Part shown: positions 37,013 to 50,621 of the stretch, piece by piece
How the letters are laid out: each line of letters begins with the position of its first letter
How positions within the stretch are numbered: the first letter of the stretch is position 1
Source of the DNA: Prunella strophiata
Taxonomy: Eukaryota > Chordata > Aves > Passeriformes > Prunellidae
NCBI GenBank assembly: GCA_036583965.1
Contig: JAZBQD010000019.1
Coordinates: 21,393,085-21,457,084, forward strand
Reading direction: 5' to 3'
DNA length: 64,000 bases
Translations under genes and position numbers: made by a program
The notes under the pieces: model-generated
What the model was told of the DNA's origin: nothing
The model's database searches: none
The model's input: only the letters and a program-made list of their open reading frames with translations

Positions 37013-40000
37013 ATGCAAAAAATGAGAGGAAGTTACACCTCTGAACAACCTTCACGTCTACCACGGAGCCCTGTGTCCACAGAACCCATAGCACTTGCCA
37101 TACAAAGGTATGTAACTGGGGGAAAATGCAACATTTAGCTGCACCCACAAACCCTGTGGGGCAAATATGAGCAGCAAAGAAAGATATGGTGCTCACTGCA
37201 ACTGGTGACAGCAGTACCCATGGACACACAATCCCCAAGGTCAAGCATGTTAGGGCACAGCCCCTTTGTGATTATAAGCTGGCAAAGCCTTCACATCTCC
37301 TTCAGTGCACTGAAGTTCAGCCTCCCCAGGACTAGCAGCAATGACTAGAGTGACTACAGTTCTAATTTCTGGTACTCTTGCTGTTGCTTATTTAGAGAGA
37401 AATTTCATTTCATTGATACCACTTTAAAGACAAACTGTATAAAGTGAATTTCCTAATAGGTCTTTTCTAAATCAGATTTGTTCCATTTGTGACTTTATAT
37501 TTTTGCACTTCTTACTTTATATTTTTGCAGTGTTAGTAGAGCTCTGCTGACACAACCAATGCAAATGAAGAAAGGAACAAACCAAACTCCATTGCAAGTG
37601 CCATTCAAATGCAGGAAAAGTTAGAAGATAGAGGCACAATGAAAGCCAGTAGGAGGGGAAAGAAGTGAAGAAAGAAGTTATATTTTTCTATCATCTCTGA
37701 AGATGTCAAAGAAAATTGGAATTTCAGCTGAGGAAAATAGTTAAATTTAGCATTCTCTATTTGTTCAGGGTCTTGCCTGCAGAAAGTGATATTCTTCTCT
37801 AAGGGTAGAATTAAAGTCTTGTGTTAGAACTGCACAAGCACTACAGCATGGCAATCATTGTTTCTTCACGGAATATGCTCAAAAGCATTTTTATCTGCAA
37901 ACTTTACCAATCTACATAAATATATTAATACATGAATCAGAGCATTTCTATTCTCCACAATCAATCCCTATCAAAGGCAGAGCTGTAGACGTTGCTCCAT
38001 ATAGGGCTTCTACCATAAAACTACATATCAAAATCCCAGAGTTTTAAAAAAAAAATTGACTGGTTCAGCTTCCTAGAAATATGGATGGATTGCTCTAAAG
38101 CTCTCTTACCAGTACCTCATCCAGTTCAGTTCAGCTGGAGTTTTCTCAAATGATTGACTGGGACTCTCTCCAGGTGCCACCACCCCACCACCCAGCCCAT
38201 CTAATTTTACCAACTGCAAAACATGTATTTGGAATGTAGATGTATTTTTCCCTTAATCCCATTTTATTCCAGCCAATGAGAGCAGAACTTCCATCAGGAA
38301 ACAGCAATCTTGGCAGAGCTGAACCTTACAACCTCCCAATGTCTAAATGTCAGATACTACAGCAAGGTAAATGGGTGGGAAACTGAGGAACAGCCAAATG
38401 TCCATGCCATAAAGTACCCATGGCAAGCTCCAAAATGGCCAGTAACAGAACTGTTAATGCAATGCAAGAAATATGCAAATGGGGAGATAGATAAGGATAT
38501 AAATATTAAGCTGATTAAGTGACAGAGAAGACATGTATACAGTTCCAAAACATTTTGTGGGGATCACCACACTAATAAGCTGGTATGCAGCACCTCTGCA
38601 GTCACAGGACACACAAACATATTAAGAAAACTTTTCTGGGTGCACCATTAAGATGAACAACATCCCTACTCATCAGTTTTCTTAGCTGCACTCGCCACAC
38701 ACTGTCACGGTCTGTACATAGAAAGCTTTCTCCACACATCACTCACTCAGCCATTGCATTACACACATCTCTGGTACCAGCTGCCAGTGCCCCCCTGGGG
38801 TCCCACATCTTCATTTGGCCAAGAAACAGAGAAGGAAATAAAGCTTCTTTTTCAAGGTGGAAGAATAGTTTCTTCTTCTCAAAGTGCAATTCTCTTCCCC
38901 CTCACGTCTGCACCTCTCACTTGCCACCCACAGCTGCAAGCTGGAACTAAATGTACTGTATATTATACATACACTCAAAGGCAATGCCTATGTACACACA
39001 AACCTTTCTTGCTCTCTTTCCTCTCTCTCTCTGCAGATTGTATTAGAAAATGCAGTCAAGCATGAAATGGCTCTTTTGACGCCTTCAGCTCAGATGTGCC
39101 TTGCATGAAACAGTTGCTGGCCCTGGCACATGAATAGCTGGGAGAAGGGGGTTGGGGGACACTGGGACTGTGAGTGGGAGTAGCTGACACAAGTGTCCCA
39201 GCTCTGCTGCTTCCTTCTCCACAGTGCCATGCATTAGGTGCTTTGAAAACATGAGTTTTTCTGTAGTGACTAGAACAAGCCAAAAGCATGGCAATAATGA
39301 GTCTCTTCCCTTCAGTAAGAACTTGTGTCCTTCAGCTTTACTGATCCTATTGCCAGATAATCACTGTCCTTAGACAAGAAATCCCAACCCTTACTATTAT
39401 ACTTATGTAAGACCTGAAGAATACTCAAAATTGCTGAAGATAACATAAAAGGCTAGACAGTGTTTCAGCTGACATCCCACAGTAGCCTAAACCAGGTGTT
39501 ACTGTCCCTTCTCCAGCCAGTCTGCTACAAACACAATGTGATGAAACCTTGTAACAATTAAGCAGATAAAATTAAGTGTCTTGAAACAGTTAAACAGGCT
39601 CCACAAAACCCCAGGAGACAATGTTCTGCTCTTGTGTGTGCCCTCTGCACTTGATGTATTCCAAAAACGACAACATTTCCTTCTCACTTCACAGTCTGGA
39701 GTATCTGAGAGCCTTTCAGCACATCTTGCAAGCAGAACATTCCCTCCAGCTATGAAAACACCCCTTCAGAGGAGGGTATTGCCTAGTAGCAGTCTTACAA
39801 GTAAAACCTATTCCCTTTTCCTGACAGTCAGTCCTCAAAGCTTGAGAAAAGCATGTTACAGCTGAGCAAAACATACAGCAAATCTGCTCAGAGTTGAATG
39901 TAACCTGGCAACAAGTGCATGACCTCAGCCTCCCAGACACCTGTGCTGGCAACTTCTGCCTGAATACAGACATCCATTCAATTGGCCTCAGCCACCTGCA

Positions 40001-40550
40001 GCAATGGGACTGTAATGCTTTGTTCAGCACCATCAAGACAGGCAGCAGCACAGTTATCCAAGTTTAAAATACATGCACATTTCTGCCACCCTTCTACTTT
40101 CAGGGCAGCTATTATATTGGATGCATAGGAGCAATATGTGAAATCATGTTTGAGACCCCCACAGATTTGTACAGACAAAAACATTGAGTGGTATTTATTT
40201 GTGATCCCAGTGCCAGAAGCTTCACTGCCATTAGCTTGGAGATGGGAAGAGGAAGAAACCAGGTGCTGGTTCAAAACTGCTCTGACATAATGCCAGAAAT
40301 CTGTGAAAATCAGTATGTTATTAGGAGCAATTAGCTTCCCAGTCTTGTGCTCTCAGACCCTGCCAGTTTTAATTTTACACTTAGCATCCAAAGGAGCAAT
40401 TCATTGCTGCTTCCACACAAGGCTCTGCATAAACCTCCTAGGGAGATGGAACAGGCATATTCTTAGCATACAGACAGAAAATTATTTAAGATCTCTTCAT
40501 GCTTTATCTCCTGCTTTTGAACCACTCTCCTGTATTAATCTCCGTTCCTC

Positions 40551-40622
40551 ACCTCTTTTCTTTCTCCTCCCTTTTAGTTTTTCTCTTAGTCTCCTGTTTT
40601 TCCTGGTGTTTTTTTTTTTTCC
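40551..40622 (+). repeat. Polypyrimidine stretch
   Basis: It is almost entirely C and T, ending in a T run of about 13 before CCTATGCC. On the minus-strand transcript it is a purine tract. Confidence 0.75.
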
Positions 40623-41249
40623 TATGCCTCCCAGACTACAACACAATGTAGTTTCTTACTGAAATTTTCAGAAAGGTGACAGTGCAAAAAGAATTAAAAA
40701 TATTCACAGTTCATGAAAGTTGAAGTCCCCAGTGACAGGAGTTCAGGGCACAGGACATTTTCCCCAGCTACATTTGTGAGACCAAAAACACTTAGACTAA
40801 AGATTTCCACATTCTTGTGAATTCAAATATCCCTAAAGTGCCTAAGCTTTGTATTCACAAACCAAACCCTTTCCTGCAGGCATTGATTGCACAGCTCACC
40901 TCCTGCCCTCACATATCCACTAGCAGACACATGGCCCCAAATAAAAAAGAGATTTTCTGAAAACCAAAACTACACTTTACAACAAAACGAAACCAAATAA
41001 AAATTTTAAAAAGGAGCAATAAATCCTCTTTCCTGTCTGAGTGGATTCCATACAGATGAGTTTCAATAAAAGAAGCCTGACAAGTAATTTGGGAAGCCCT
41101 GAATGTAACCACTCAGACTGAATGTGATGAAAACCCAGGAGAAAATGCTCCTTTTTTGGTGGAAAAGATATGATGGGAACTTTAAGTGCTCACAAGTGGT
41201 TAGGACCTTGCACATCATTCAGCAGGATGGGTTCCAGAAGCTGTGGAGT

Positions 41250-41625
41250 TCCCTGTGCCAGGAAGGTGAGTGGGACAGATGTGCAAATGGGGGCCAAGTC
41301 CAACCAAGAGCCAGGAAACCTCATGGTGATGAGGCAGGTCCATGCTCAGGCCAGGAAATCAATCTGCCAGGGTTAAGAGTGATGGTCAGGCAGGGCCACA
41401 GTGACAGGGCTGAACAAGGGCCTGGCTTGGCACACCCAGGGCCAGCACACTGTGGGACCTGGGGACTGGCCCTGCCACAGCATCACCATGCAGGGGCTGA
41501 TGGCCACGGGGCTGCCATGGGGACCTGGGCCAGGAGCAGGGTGGGGAGCCCCAGGGGCCAGGCAGGGCTGGGGGTGCCTGGTGGTACCATGCTCAGGGAC
41601 TGCTCCTCGTTTACCCATGAGAAAA
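41250..41625. other. GC-rich, CpG-poor block with many CAGGG/CCAGG motifs
   Basis: About 375 bases are rich in GGGCCAG, CAGGG, CTGGGG and GCCAGG words but contain only a few CpGs. A 175-codon open frame crosses it, but its composition (Gly, Ala, Pro, His, Arg) is what such DNA gives by chance. It may be a decayed repeat or methylation-worn GC-rich DNA. No family was recognised. Confidence 0.45.
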
Positions 41626-44469
41626 GTCCATGTTTTCTAAATGTGCCATGACACCTTCTGCAGCAAACTGAATTGTCCCTGAATTGTCCCCATCTCATCA
41701 TCATTGGACTTCACCTTAAACTCAGCCCACCAAACAGGAACGAGCAATTGGAAGGGATGTAAATGTACTTCACTAGCACTGAGGGGGACAATAGAGAACA
41801 CAAAACCATCTTTAAAAACCTGCCTAAACTGAAGCATTACATTGGAAATAAGAATGGGATTTATCAGTCTAGCAAAATACCATGCAAACAATAAATATCA
41901 CTAATAAGCCACTGATAGGGTTTACTGTGCTAGTAGGAACAAAGCTATTCTGCTTTAGAGATTGCAAACTGACAAGATGTCAATGGTATTATTATGAGTT
42001 GCTATCCACTGGAAACTCATGAAGATAAAACAGTAAAAATCTTGGACACATACAGCTACAGAAAAGTAAAAAAATCAGACTGGTGTTGCTGGTACTTAAT
42101 CTCTCTGAAAGACCAAAGTATTTTTTCAACATCAATCCAAGTTTTTCTTTGCTTCAAATTAAGATGACACCTTCCTCCTCCACTCCCAAGTGGGTACATG
42201 GCTGCTTTGCAAAAGGATTTTCGTAGCCTGAAACTCAGGATATCATTATTCCAGCTCCCTCACACTATTTAAGACTAAGTACACTCCTTTCTACTCAGCT
42301 TCTCCTAGCTTTTCTTTTCTAAAACCTGCCACTCCTGCTTCTCATCTCTGGCTTCTTTCTGCTGTATATACTATTTTCTTAAATTCAAGTTTTCCAATTT
42401 GAATAGCATATGTCAGTTAAGACCAAACAAGCACTTAGAGTAATTACATAAGACATCCTTATCACTGCACTGTGCACAGAACAGTTCCAAATGAAGAGCA
42501 AATGGGAGACAGAGCGAGCTCCAAGGCATTCATCACATTTTCAGGGATGCAAGAATACTGGTGGAGCACTAGTAATAATTGTCACTTATAAGGCCCCTGC
42601 CACAGACAAAAATTGCTAGCAGATGTTTACATAGGCCAGATGACATTCAGATGAATATTCTTCACCAAACACATTTTTCAAAACCTTGAAAATTTTATTT
42701 CTTAACATTAATTAAAACATTTAATTTCTGGGCCTGCTAATTCCTGAAGAAACCTGAAGGCCAAATCCCTAGAAATTTAGAAAGTCAGAGGAGAATAAAT
42801 ACTCTATTCACCAATTTTCTTTCCATACCACTGTCTCCCCCTGTTCCAGTACCTTATATATTTTCTACCCCTTTGAAGTCTTCCCAAACACATAACCAAA
42901 GCCTGCAGATAATATTGACTAAGTATCCACAAAATGGAAGACATAAAAAACTACATAAAGAAGGCAAATAAAGAGCCCTAAGCACACAGTGCATGTACTA
43001 CAATATACTTCAAACAAAAAAAAATATATATTGATTCATAGGGTTTAGACTTTGAAATTACATTGGTTATGAATAAAAGTAATTCTGATTTTTCTTTTTA
43101 GAAGAGCACCAATTTTCTTTTTTGAGTCCAAAATTAACACCCTGTTCTTCTGCTTCAATATTATACCAAAATCCTCTAAAGCTGTCCTGAGAATTTTCAT
43201 CTTACAGTGGACTGAATCTCAAGGAACTAGTTAAAATTGTGAGGCTTCTACCATTGTAAGGTAAAATCCAACAACATTTTTGCCTGTCTACAACAAAAGC
43301 TTCAAATGGAGACCTTCCAAATTTTAAACTGACCTAGGGAAGGCATATTAGGGACATGGCTCCCAAATCTCTCTCCATTAATAAACCTCTCTAACATTTG
43401 TCATCAGGATTCTAGATTTGCTTAACTTCTGTATTTAATCAACTCTCCAACTCCCCAGGTTAACCTGTGTCTCCCCTACAAAGTAGTATGTACCAGTTTC
43501 CATCAGCATCAGGCTTGGTATGCCCTTCCCACACCCCTGTTGTCACACACACAAAGGAGTATGAGTTAATCAAGGGTGTTGTCAGGTGGGGAGTTACCAA
43601 AAAAATAAATTCCTGCACTCCACAATGAAAGGCAAATAAACTTTGCCTCTCCTTTCTCTGGGCTGCAATCATGAAGAACTCCTAGGGAGGAGCTCTGAGA
43701 GCACAGAGTACCACAGTGGAAATATTTGCAGACAGAGGAAACTGTAGCTTGTAAATGTTATTGCTAGCCCTGGGAGGTGAGGAGTGAGGTTATATTGCCA
43801 TACTGAAGGCTTGGCAGAGACTCAGGAGAACCAAGAAGGAGCACATGTGCTTTTCAAATCTACTCCAAATGTCACTCTAACATTTACAGCTGTGTACAAA
43901 TATTTGGGAAGAAATCTCTGGCAAGAAGGCTAAGGGGAGAAGAAGAATTGCTCCAATGTAAAGGAGTGTAATGGGGAAACAGGATGCTAAAATGATAGTT
44001 TGAGAGTTTGCATTACCATGGGTGGCACTTGAGAAAGTGACACAACTTCTGCTTAGTTCAAACATCTTTGAGTCCTCTTCATGTCAAGCTACATGAAGCA
44101 TTTGATCACTACCTGCTGAGGAGTGCTCATTGAGAAAGGGAGATTACAGCAAAAATGTTTGGTTTACCTCAGCATAAAGTGAAAAAAAGAGGTAGCAGAC
44201 ACAATTTGTAGCAAGGGAAAATCAAGAAAATTGTAAGGAAAAAAATTATACAATGAGGGTTGCCACACTCTGCAACAGAACAGCTGCAGAAACCCTTCAA
44301 GTCAGTCTCACTTGAAGCAGGTGGTGGGGACAACAACTTCCAGAGATCTCTTTGAACCATGACTATTCAATGCCAAGTGCCAGAATGCCCTGATTTCACT
44401 GGATACTGCACCTTTTCACAGACATCACCTTACACCTGCAAACTGCTACTGATCTGAGATGGAAAAGGG

Positions 44470-44624
44470 CTCCAGAGTCACCATCTCTGGAAGTGTTCAA
44501 GAGGCATCTGGATGTGGCACCTGGGAATGTGCCTTAGGCTGATTATGGTGCTTCTGGGTTGACAGCTGGACTAGATGATCTTGAAGGTCACTTTCAACCT
44601 TGATGATTCTTTTATTCTGTGATC
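44470..44624 (+). mobile_element. CR1 LINE 3'-end fragment (diverged)
   Basis: It contains the CR1 landmarks GTCACCATCTCTGGAAGTG, GTTCAAGAGGCATCTGGATG, GGACTAGATGATCTTGAAGG and TTCAACCTTGATGATTC, ending TTCTGTGATC. The TTATTCTG insertion in the tail and several substitutions suggest an old copy. The 5' limit is approximate. Confidence 0.93.
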
Positions 44625-45791
44625 AACAGTCCATCATTTTTGAAAAGCAAGGCTGTAATGTAAACTACATTCATAACCTTTTTAAAACCCATAAACAAAC
44701 TCTTCTCAGTTCTGTTTTTCTAATATGGCAAAGAGAAACTAACTACTATTGCCTCTGGCTGTTGGTTTAAGGAAGGTCCACAGCATTAGACAACCCTCAG
44801 TGTCATTTCCTTCCTTTTCCTCATCTGACAGGCCCAAATCCCTAAACTTAGTAAATTCCTGGAAGAGGTACTTTAACAGAATAGGGAGCAAATGGAAAAC
44901 ATTGGTCTACAAACTGTAGGTCAAACTTGTCCATACCATACTGGTTTTGAAAAAGCAAAACTTCTTCAAACCAATCAGTGATTTAGGAAGGGCCAGAAAT
45001 GAGACACTGATGTGTTGAAAACAAGTAAGCAGAGGAAATAGGCAACTATTTATTAAACTCATAAAAGGCAGGCAGCTTCAAGGAAATAAGAATGTCACAA
45101 CACTTGTAAAGGATGGAAAACAGGTCATCTTTGAAGGGAAGCCCAATACAACAGAGCAGGTGGCAATTAGGAGGGTAACAACAGCAAAACATACTGTGGA
45201 AAAATACAGGATAATATGTAATTTGGAGATTCAGGCTACAACTTCCAAGCTTGAAATACAAGATAAACTAAGTTGAGTTCATAATTCTAGGATGTGGAGG
45301 AAGGATCCTTCAAAGCCTTTTCTTCTCCTATCACAGATCTGCTGTCTTCCCTAAAAACATTCTCATAACCACTAATCTGAGAGTGCTCCCCATCTGAGAG
45401 CAGCACTCGGTCAGTGCAGCACAGACAGTGCTGAGATGGTGACACTGATTTCCAGGCATCCCACAGACTCTGTCCATTCCTAATGAAGTCATCAGCAGAG
45501 ATGCAACAGCCAGATCTGTTCACCCAGCTAATTGCAACCTCTGTTCAATTACTGGAACCACGACAAAAAGGCAAAGAGAAGCAGAAACTAGTAGCTGGCA
45601 TGGAATGGCAGTTGATATTGCCAGGATGATGAAGGCTGAAGCTAGATGTACATGTTCATGCCTGTAAATTTTACTAGCAGGTAAAAGGAATTTAGTTCTA
45701 CTTTCAAGTAACAGACACTGCCTTTTGAAAACGTGATTCTATCCCAGGCCAAATTCCACTTTACAACTCCAGTACATGTAGATAAATGTTT

Positions 45792-45811
45792 AAAAAAAAA
45801 AAAAAAAAAAA
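45792..45811 (+). repeat. A homopolymer (20 bases)
   Basis: An A run follows AATGTTT and precedes GGAATTTCAG. Confidence 0.95.
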
Positions 45812-45823
45812 GGAATTTCAGAT

Positions 45824-45848
45824 AAAAAAGAAAGAAAGAAAGAAAGAA
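45824..45848 (+). repeat. GAAA tetranucleotide microsatellite
   Basis: About five GAAA units follow an AAAAAA run, ending before TGGGCATGG. Confidence 0.9.
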
Positions 45849-48364
45849 TGGGCATGGATATGTAAGGTGTTTATGTACTAACGATGACCCAAATTACACA
45901 GAATTTCAGTGTTTGGACAACTACAGGAATGTCCATGAGCTGTCCCTCTCTGACTCCAAACGTGACCAAGTGCAGTTTCTGTCTTACAAAACCAGTGTCT
46001 TTTGGTAAGGACCCAGTTAGAAATTCATAGTCCTTAACACTGGTTATAATTATCACACAGTTATTAAACTCCTACAAGCCTATCTCAAATGCCAAAGGCT
46101 GTAGTGCAGGATCTACAGTGCAGGACTGTGTACTGGTCCTACTGCCTAAACTGGCATTCAATGAATGCATTTACAAATAACAGTAGCCAGCACAAACCCT
46201 CAGTTCAAAACTCAAAGGTTTGGGTTTATGGAGAAGAGAGTTCCATTAATCTTCTTCTCTGAGCTCCAAGAGCCTCCAGTGATCTTGATGGGAATTGTAA
46301 ATGATAATAAATCCTGCTTCATGTTGAAGCTGTGAAGATTTATTCAGCATTGCCCACTTATAAGATTCTCCAGTCAAAAGAACTGTAGATGTATAAATTA
46401 TGGCAGCAGCTGTGACCCTAAAACTTCCACATTCACCATCGTGCAGCCCATTTTATTCTCTTTGAAATTCAGGGTGGCAGTTGGAATGCAATGAAGAGCA
46501 TCATACTCCAAAAGCACCAGCCTGATGTCACAGTCAAGCAGAACTGGATTTTCTTCAGCTGCTTCCATCATGGACTTACTGAGCTGCTGAGGCCTCAGAC
46601 TATTCCTATTCAAAACAAGACCAACCAAATCTTGAAATCACCAGGTATCTTAGACTGAAATTGTAATTTATGTGCAGAAGACTTTCAGATCACCTTCTGT
46701 GGTGGCTATGACTTTCACTCTCCTGCTCCTAACTGAAATCGGGAAGCTGTCACCTTGTCACCCCATACCAAGACACTTGCATCCATTGCAGATAAGATGT
46801 AACAATGTACCCACATTCTGTATTGTTCTCTTTATGCTAGACACAATGAAAAACTCCAAGTTAGGAGAGCTTTAATGGTGAATAACTGGCTATTTATCCT
46901 GTCTAAAGCACTTCTGTCCACTATAATACAGTCCAGAGGGACTTTTACTCTCTGGATTGCTAGCAGCAAATTAAACGTAGCCTATTAGGGAAGAGGGTCC
47001 CCTCAGACCTGTAACCTGCCTCAGATGTAAAATTCAATGTCTGCTTATCAGTGACTGCACCTCCTGATTGACATCACTTTCCCTACACCTTCACTCAATG
47101 CTAGCCAGCACACCTGCAGAATGAACTTCCTGGGAAGGGACTCTGCCATGAGTGGGCAGGTAGCAAAAAGCTTCACTTCACTGTGGTCTTCCCAGATTCC
47201 CTGTTTTTGAACAATCTGTTTACAGGATTGAGAAACTAAAATACTAACAGAGCAATAGCAAGGAATAATTTGTCCCCACATCACTTGTACTGTTCAGAAA
47301 AGCATTAAGGATGGTACAGTTGATATCTCTGTCACAAGGGTGGGGCAATAAATTCAAACATCAAAAATTTATTCCTGAAGACCAGAGTTCAGGAATTCCT
47401 TAGACAGAGATAAATAGAAATTTTGTAATCTCAAACTAAGACTGGGTTTTCCACATCCAAAAATCACTGTTTAGAATGACCTGCAGGGCTGCCTGTGCTC
47501 TGGGGAAGTCTGGGATAAAGCTACCCATCACAAATATGACATATTTGCTAATCTGGGTGGCAGACAGAAAGTGCAATCTCTAAGAATGGATTCTGAATCC
47601 TAATAAGAACTTAGGTGTTTGATAAAAACATCAACAGCCACAGTCTTAACACTCTGTACAGTGGAAAAAAACAGTGTGCTTTCACTAAAAATATCTCCCA
47701 GGCCCCTAAGTGCAGAAGAGATGGAGCTAGGAAACTAAATTGCAAAACCCATCCCATTTAGATAACTGGGATCCCATGTAAGGTCAGGGCAGTTAATCAC
47801 TACCAATTTGCTGAAAATTACCCATAAAGGATATTAGATGCACAATACTTTTACAGCAATTAGCTCTTGTTGATATGAATATGAAATAGGTACCTAGTAA
47901 GAGTTACCTAGGTAACAAAAAGAAGGAAAATAATCCGAACAAAGATGGAAGCCAAGGTAAATTAGGGGGGTGGCCAGTTCAGATATATGTTTGGAGGACT
48001 GGAGAATGCTTTCACATGTATTATTTGGCCAAATCTCCAAAGTGTATCAGAGGAAGTGAGATTATTAGAACAGAGTCCAGCACAATTTAACAAAGCATGG
48101 TATAAGCAGATGGGAGCGTGGCTATCAGATTAACTTTGCATAAAAGCTGTGGCAAATCCATCATGAGGTTTTCCAGGCTCTGAGAAAGCCTGACCAGAAC
48201 TGGTTATACCAGCAAATTGTGTTTACTTCAAGGATGAAAATTTTCTCTTCTCTCATTATACAAGGATGAAAAAGTGGTGGGGGAGAGAGTCTGACATTTC
48301 CTACTCTCAAATGATATTTCTCTATAGAGGTAAAAGCCACTAATCATAACTAATTAAAATTGGG

Positions 48365-48379
48365 AAAAAAAAAAAAAAA
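48365..48379 (+). repeat. A homopolymer (15 bases)
   Basis: An A run lies between AATTGGG and GAAAAGTTG. Confidence 0.9.
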
Positions 48380-49689
48380 GAAAAGTTGTAACATCTGAAG
48401 GCATTCTTTCAGTTTTTCCACTTCTTGTTTCTAGCTCTTTCTCATGGGCTCTCTGCAGTCTGCACCTCTACTGTGTCTGTACCCACTGGAAGGGGCTGAG
48501 AAAGCTGGGCTGCAACTCTGCAGACACAGCCTTCAGCTGCAGGGAGAAGAGTCTGGCTGCTGCCCTGGCAAGCAGGAGGAGTTGGAACAGCCACAAGGAT
48601 GTGCTCCTCACATCTGCCCACATTTAGAGGAGTCACACAGCCCAGCCCAGGAGATAACAAGCACTCCCACAAGGAGTTCCACAAGGACAGAGTGGTAGGG
48701 GAAGCCAACAGCTGCTACCTGTGGCTGAAGCATGAGAGTGGAACCTCCTGTGAAAGTGGTATAAAGCCTTGGTGTCCCAGATGGCCTCCAATTTGAAAAA
48801 TATTTGGGGCACCATCCAGAAGCCTTCCCACAAGGGATGTAAAGTTGAATTAAAACCAATGTAAGGAAACGGAAGAACTCATAGTCTGGAAGTTTCTACA
48901 TTCTAAAGGTTCCTGTACAATTTCAGAAATTATTTAGACAAAAATTATTTTGTAACAACAGGCTCTGTTTGAGCCTGAGTGTAACAGCTGCCTATTGGGA
49001 CACCTTTGGTTAAAAATTGAGTACATTGCAAAAAATAATCTAAACCAAACTATCTCTATGTACTTCACCTGTCAGATTTCCCCCTCCTACTGTTCATGGC
49101 ATCAGAACATGGTATTTCTTTTTGTTCATATCTTTCATATTTTTCTTTCCCCTGTTACTGACAGTACAAAGAACATGAAAAACAGCAAGCTACCTGCATC
49201 AGGAAATAAACAAAGCACACCAGAAAATTACTTCCTGTAAACTGAAATAAAATTTAAATATATTTTTCAAACCTGTCCTACTTTCAATTTCCATCCAGCT
49301 TTAGAACAAAACAAATCAGAGTATGCACAGTGCTTCCAAATACACAATACCATAATCTTCAATGACAGTTAAGGGTTGACTCATTCTTAACAGCAATTTT
49401 ATCAAATCAGAACAAGATTCTGCAGAATATCAGAGCAACAAGGGTTGTATTGAGCCACATTGCACCCTTTCCCCTGGGGAGCACACAGTTACACCTACAG
49501 CACGTGGCCTTACACAGCATATCCCTTCTTTACACTGCACAAACATCCTCCTGTGCTGGCCAGACTGAATACCACAAAGGGAGGAATACAGCAGAAAAAT
49601 ACAGGAAGGAAAGAAAAATACAGAAAAATAAAGGAAGACAGGCAAAGCCTTCAGTCTTCCAAACAAAGTCAAGTGCTGAGCAACCAAAA

Positions 49690-49817
49690 CTCAAGAGAGA
49701 TTTGGACAATACTGTCAGACACATAGGATGATTTTTGGGGGTATCCCTAGCACAGCTAGGTGCTAGACTAGATCCTTGTGGGTCCCTTCCAGCTCAGGAT
49801 ATTCTATGATTCTGTGA
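49690..49817 (+). mobile_element. CR1 LINE 3'-end fragment (second subfamily)
   Basis: It carries GACTAGATCCTTGTGGGTCC, CTTCCAGCTCAGGATATTC and the terminal TATGATTCTGTGA. The upstream part (TTTGGACAATACTGTCAGAC, GGATGATTTTTGGGG) fits the CR1 subfamilies with a GGGTCCCTTCCAACTCAG 3' end. The 5' boundary is uncertain and may lie up to 20 bases further left. Confidence 0.9.
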
Positions 49818-49832
49818 ACTATGGTGTTAAAA

Positions 49833-49847
49833 CTGCCATCTAATGGT
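49833..49847 (-). promoter_or_regulatory. CTCF-like motif
   Basis: The minus strand reads ACCATTAGATGGCAG, close to the CTCF core CCA(C/G)(C/T)AG(A/G)(T/G)GGCAG with one mismatch. It lies 16 bases past the end of a CR1 fragment. This is sequence similarity only. Confidence 0.3.
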
Positions 49848-50500
49848 GAAACTGTAACTGAAGCAGGCAAAGTAGACAGCACACAAGGAAATAAATCCTG
49901 CTTTGACCTGCAGCTCTTAGATTCAGATTGACAATCACCTTTTCAAGCAACATTTAATTATATGCTGCTTCCTACAGCACTAGCTGCTGGTGAAGCAAAA
50001 GAGTATGTTTTAAGTGACAAAACATATTTTCATCAGGGATGTGATTACTGACTCAAACTGCCAGATTTTATTTCCAGTTTTGTGCCACAGATAAGAGACT
50101 GCACAACGAAGAATATAAAAATGCCAAAGTTCAGGCTTGGATCTTTTGAGGACTGATAGTGTCATCTTAATTTCTGATGAAAAACCCACCAACATTGAAC
50201 AAATGCAGAAATGCTGAGTTAAACCATCTAAATTACTCCAGTGATATAGATTTACTGGACATTTCAGCTATGCCAGAACCAAACCACTGTCAGTCATCTA
50301 TCATGTACCTCATGATCTGGTGGTACAGGCTCCAAATCACTTTCCTGGTGACTCAGGTATGGGCAGAATTTGTGGCCTTGCCATGCACCTAAACCAAAGG
50401 AAGCTAGTTCAGACAAGTCAGTATTTGCCTTTGTACTTTGCTTAAACTATAATTAATAGCACCTCTTTATTATGCTTCCACTAATCCCCTAATAATTGTA

Positions 50501-50620
50501 GAATCATAGAATGGTTTGGGTTGGAAGGAACCTTAAAGATCATCTAGTTCCAACCCCCTGCCTTGGGGAGGGACACCTTCCACTAGATCAGGTAGCTCAG
50601 AGCCCCATCCAACCTGGCCT
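50501..50620 (-). mobile_element. CR1 LINE 3'-end fragment
   Basis: On the plus strand this begins GAATCATAGAATGGTTTGGG, the reverse complement of the classic CR1 3' end. It then carries the GGAAGGAACCTTAAAGATCATCTAGTTCCAACCCCC-type segment, GGGACACCTTCCACTAGATCAGGT and GCCCCATCCAACCTGGCCT. The fragment is 5'-truncated, as is usual for CR1, and it ends exactly where an LTR in the same orientation starts. It is the least diverged CR1 copy in the window. Confidence 0.95.
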
Positions 50621-50621
50621 A

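Noticed and set aside
36777..37244. 155-codon minus-strand open frame over the NRXN3 exon
   Set aside because: Only the part between the splice sites (36788-36991) is neurexin; the upstream start Met and upstream residues are intronic read-through, and the last residues run past the donor.
41124..41651. 175-codon plus-strand open frame
   Set aside because: It arises from GC-rich repeat-like DNA with few stops; biased Gly/Ala/Pro/His content, no known motif, other frames open too.
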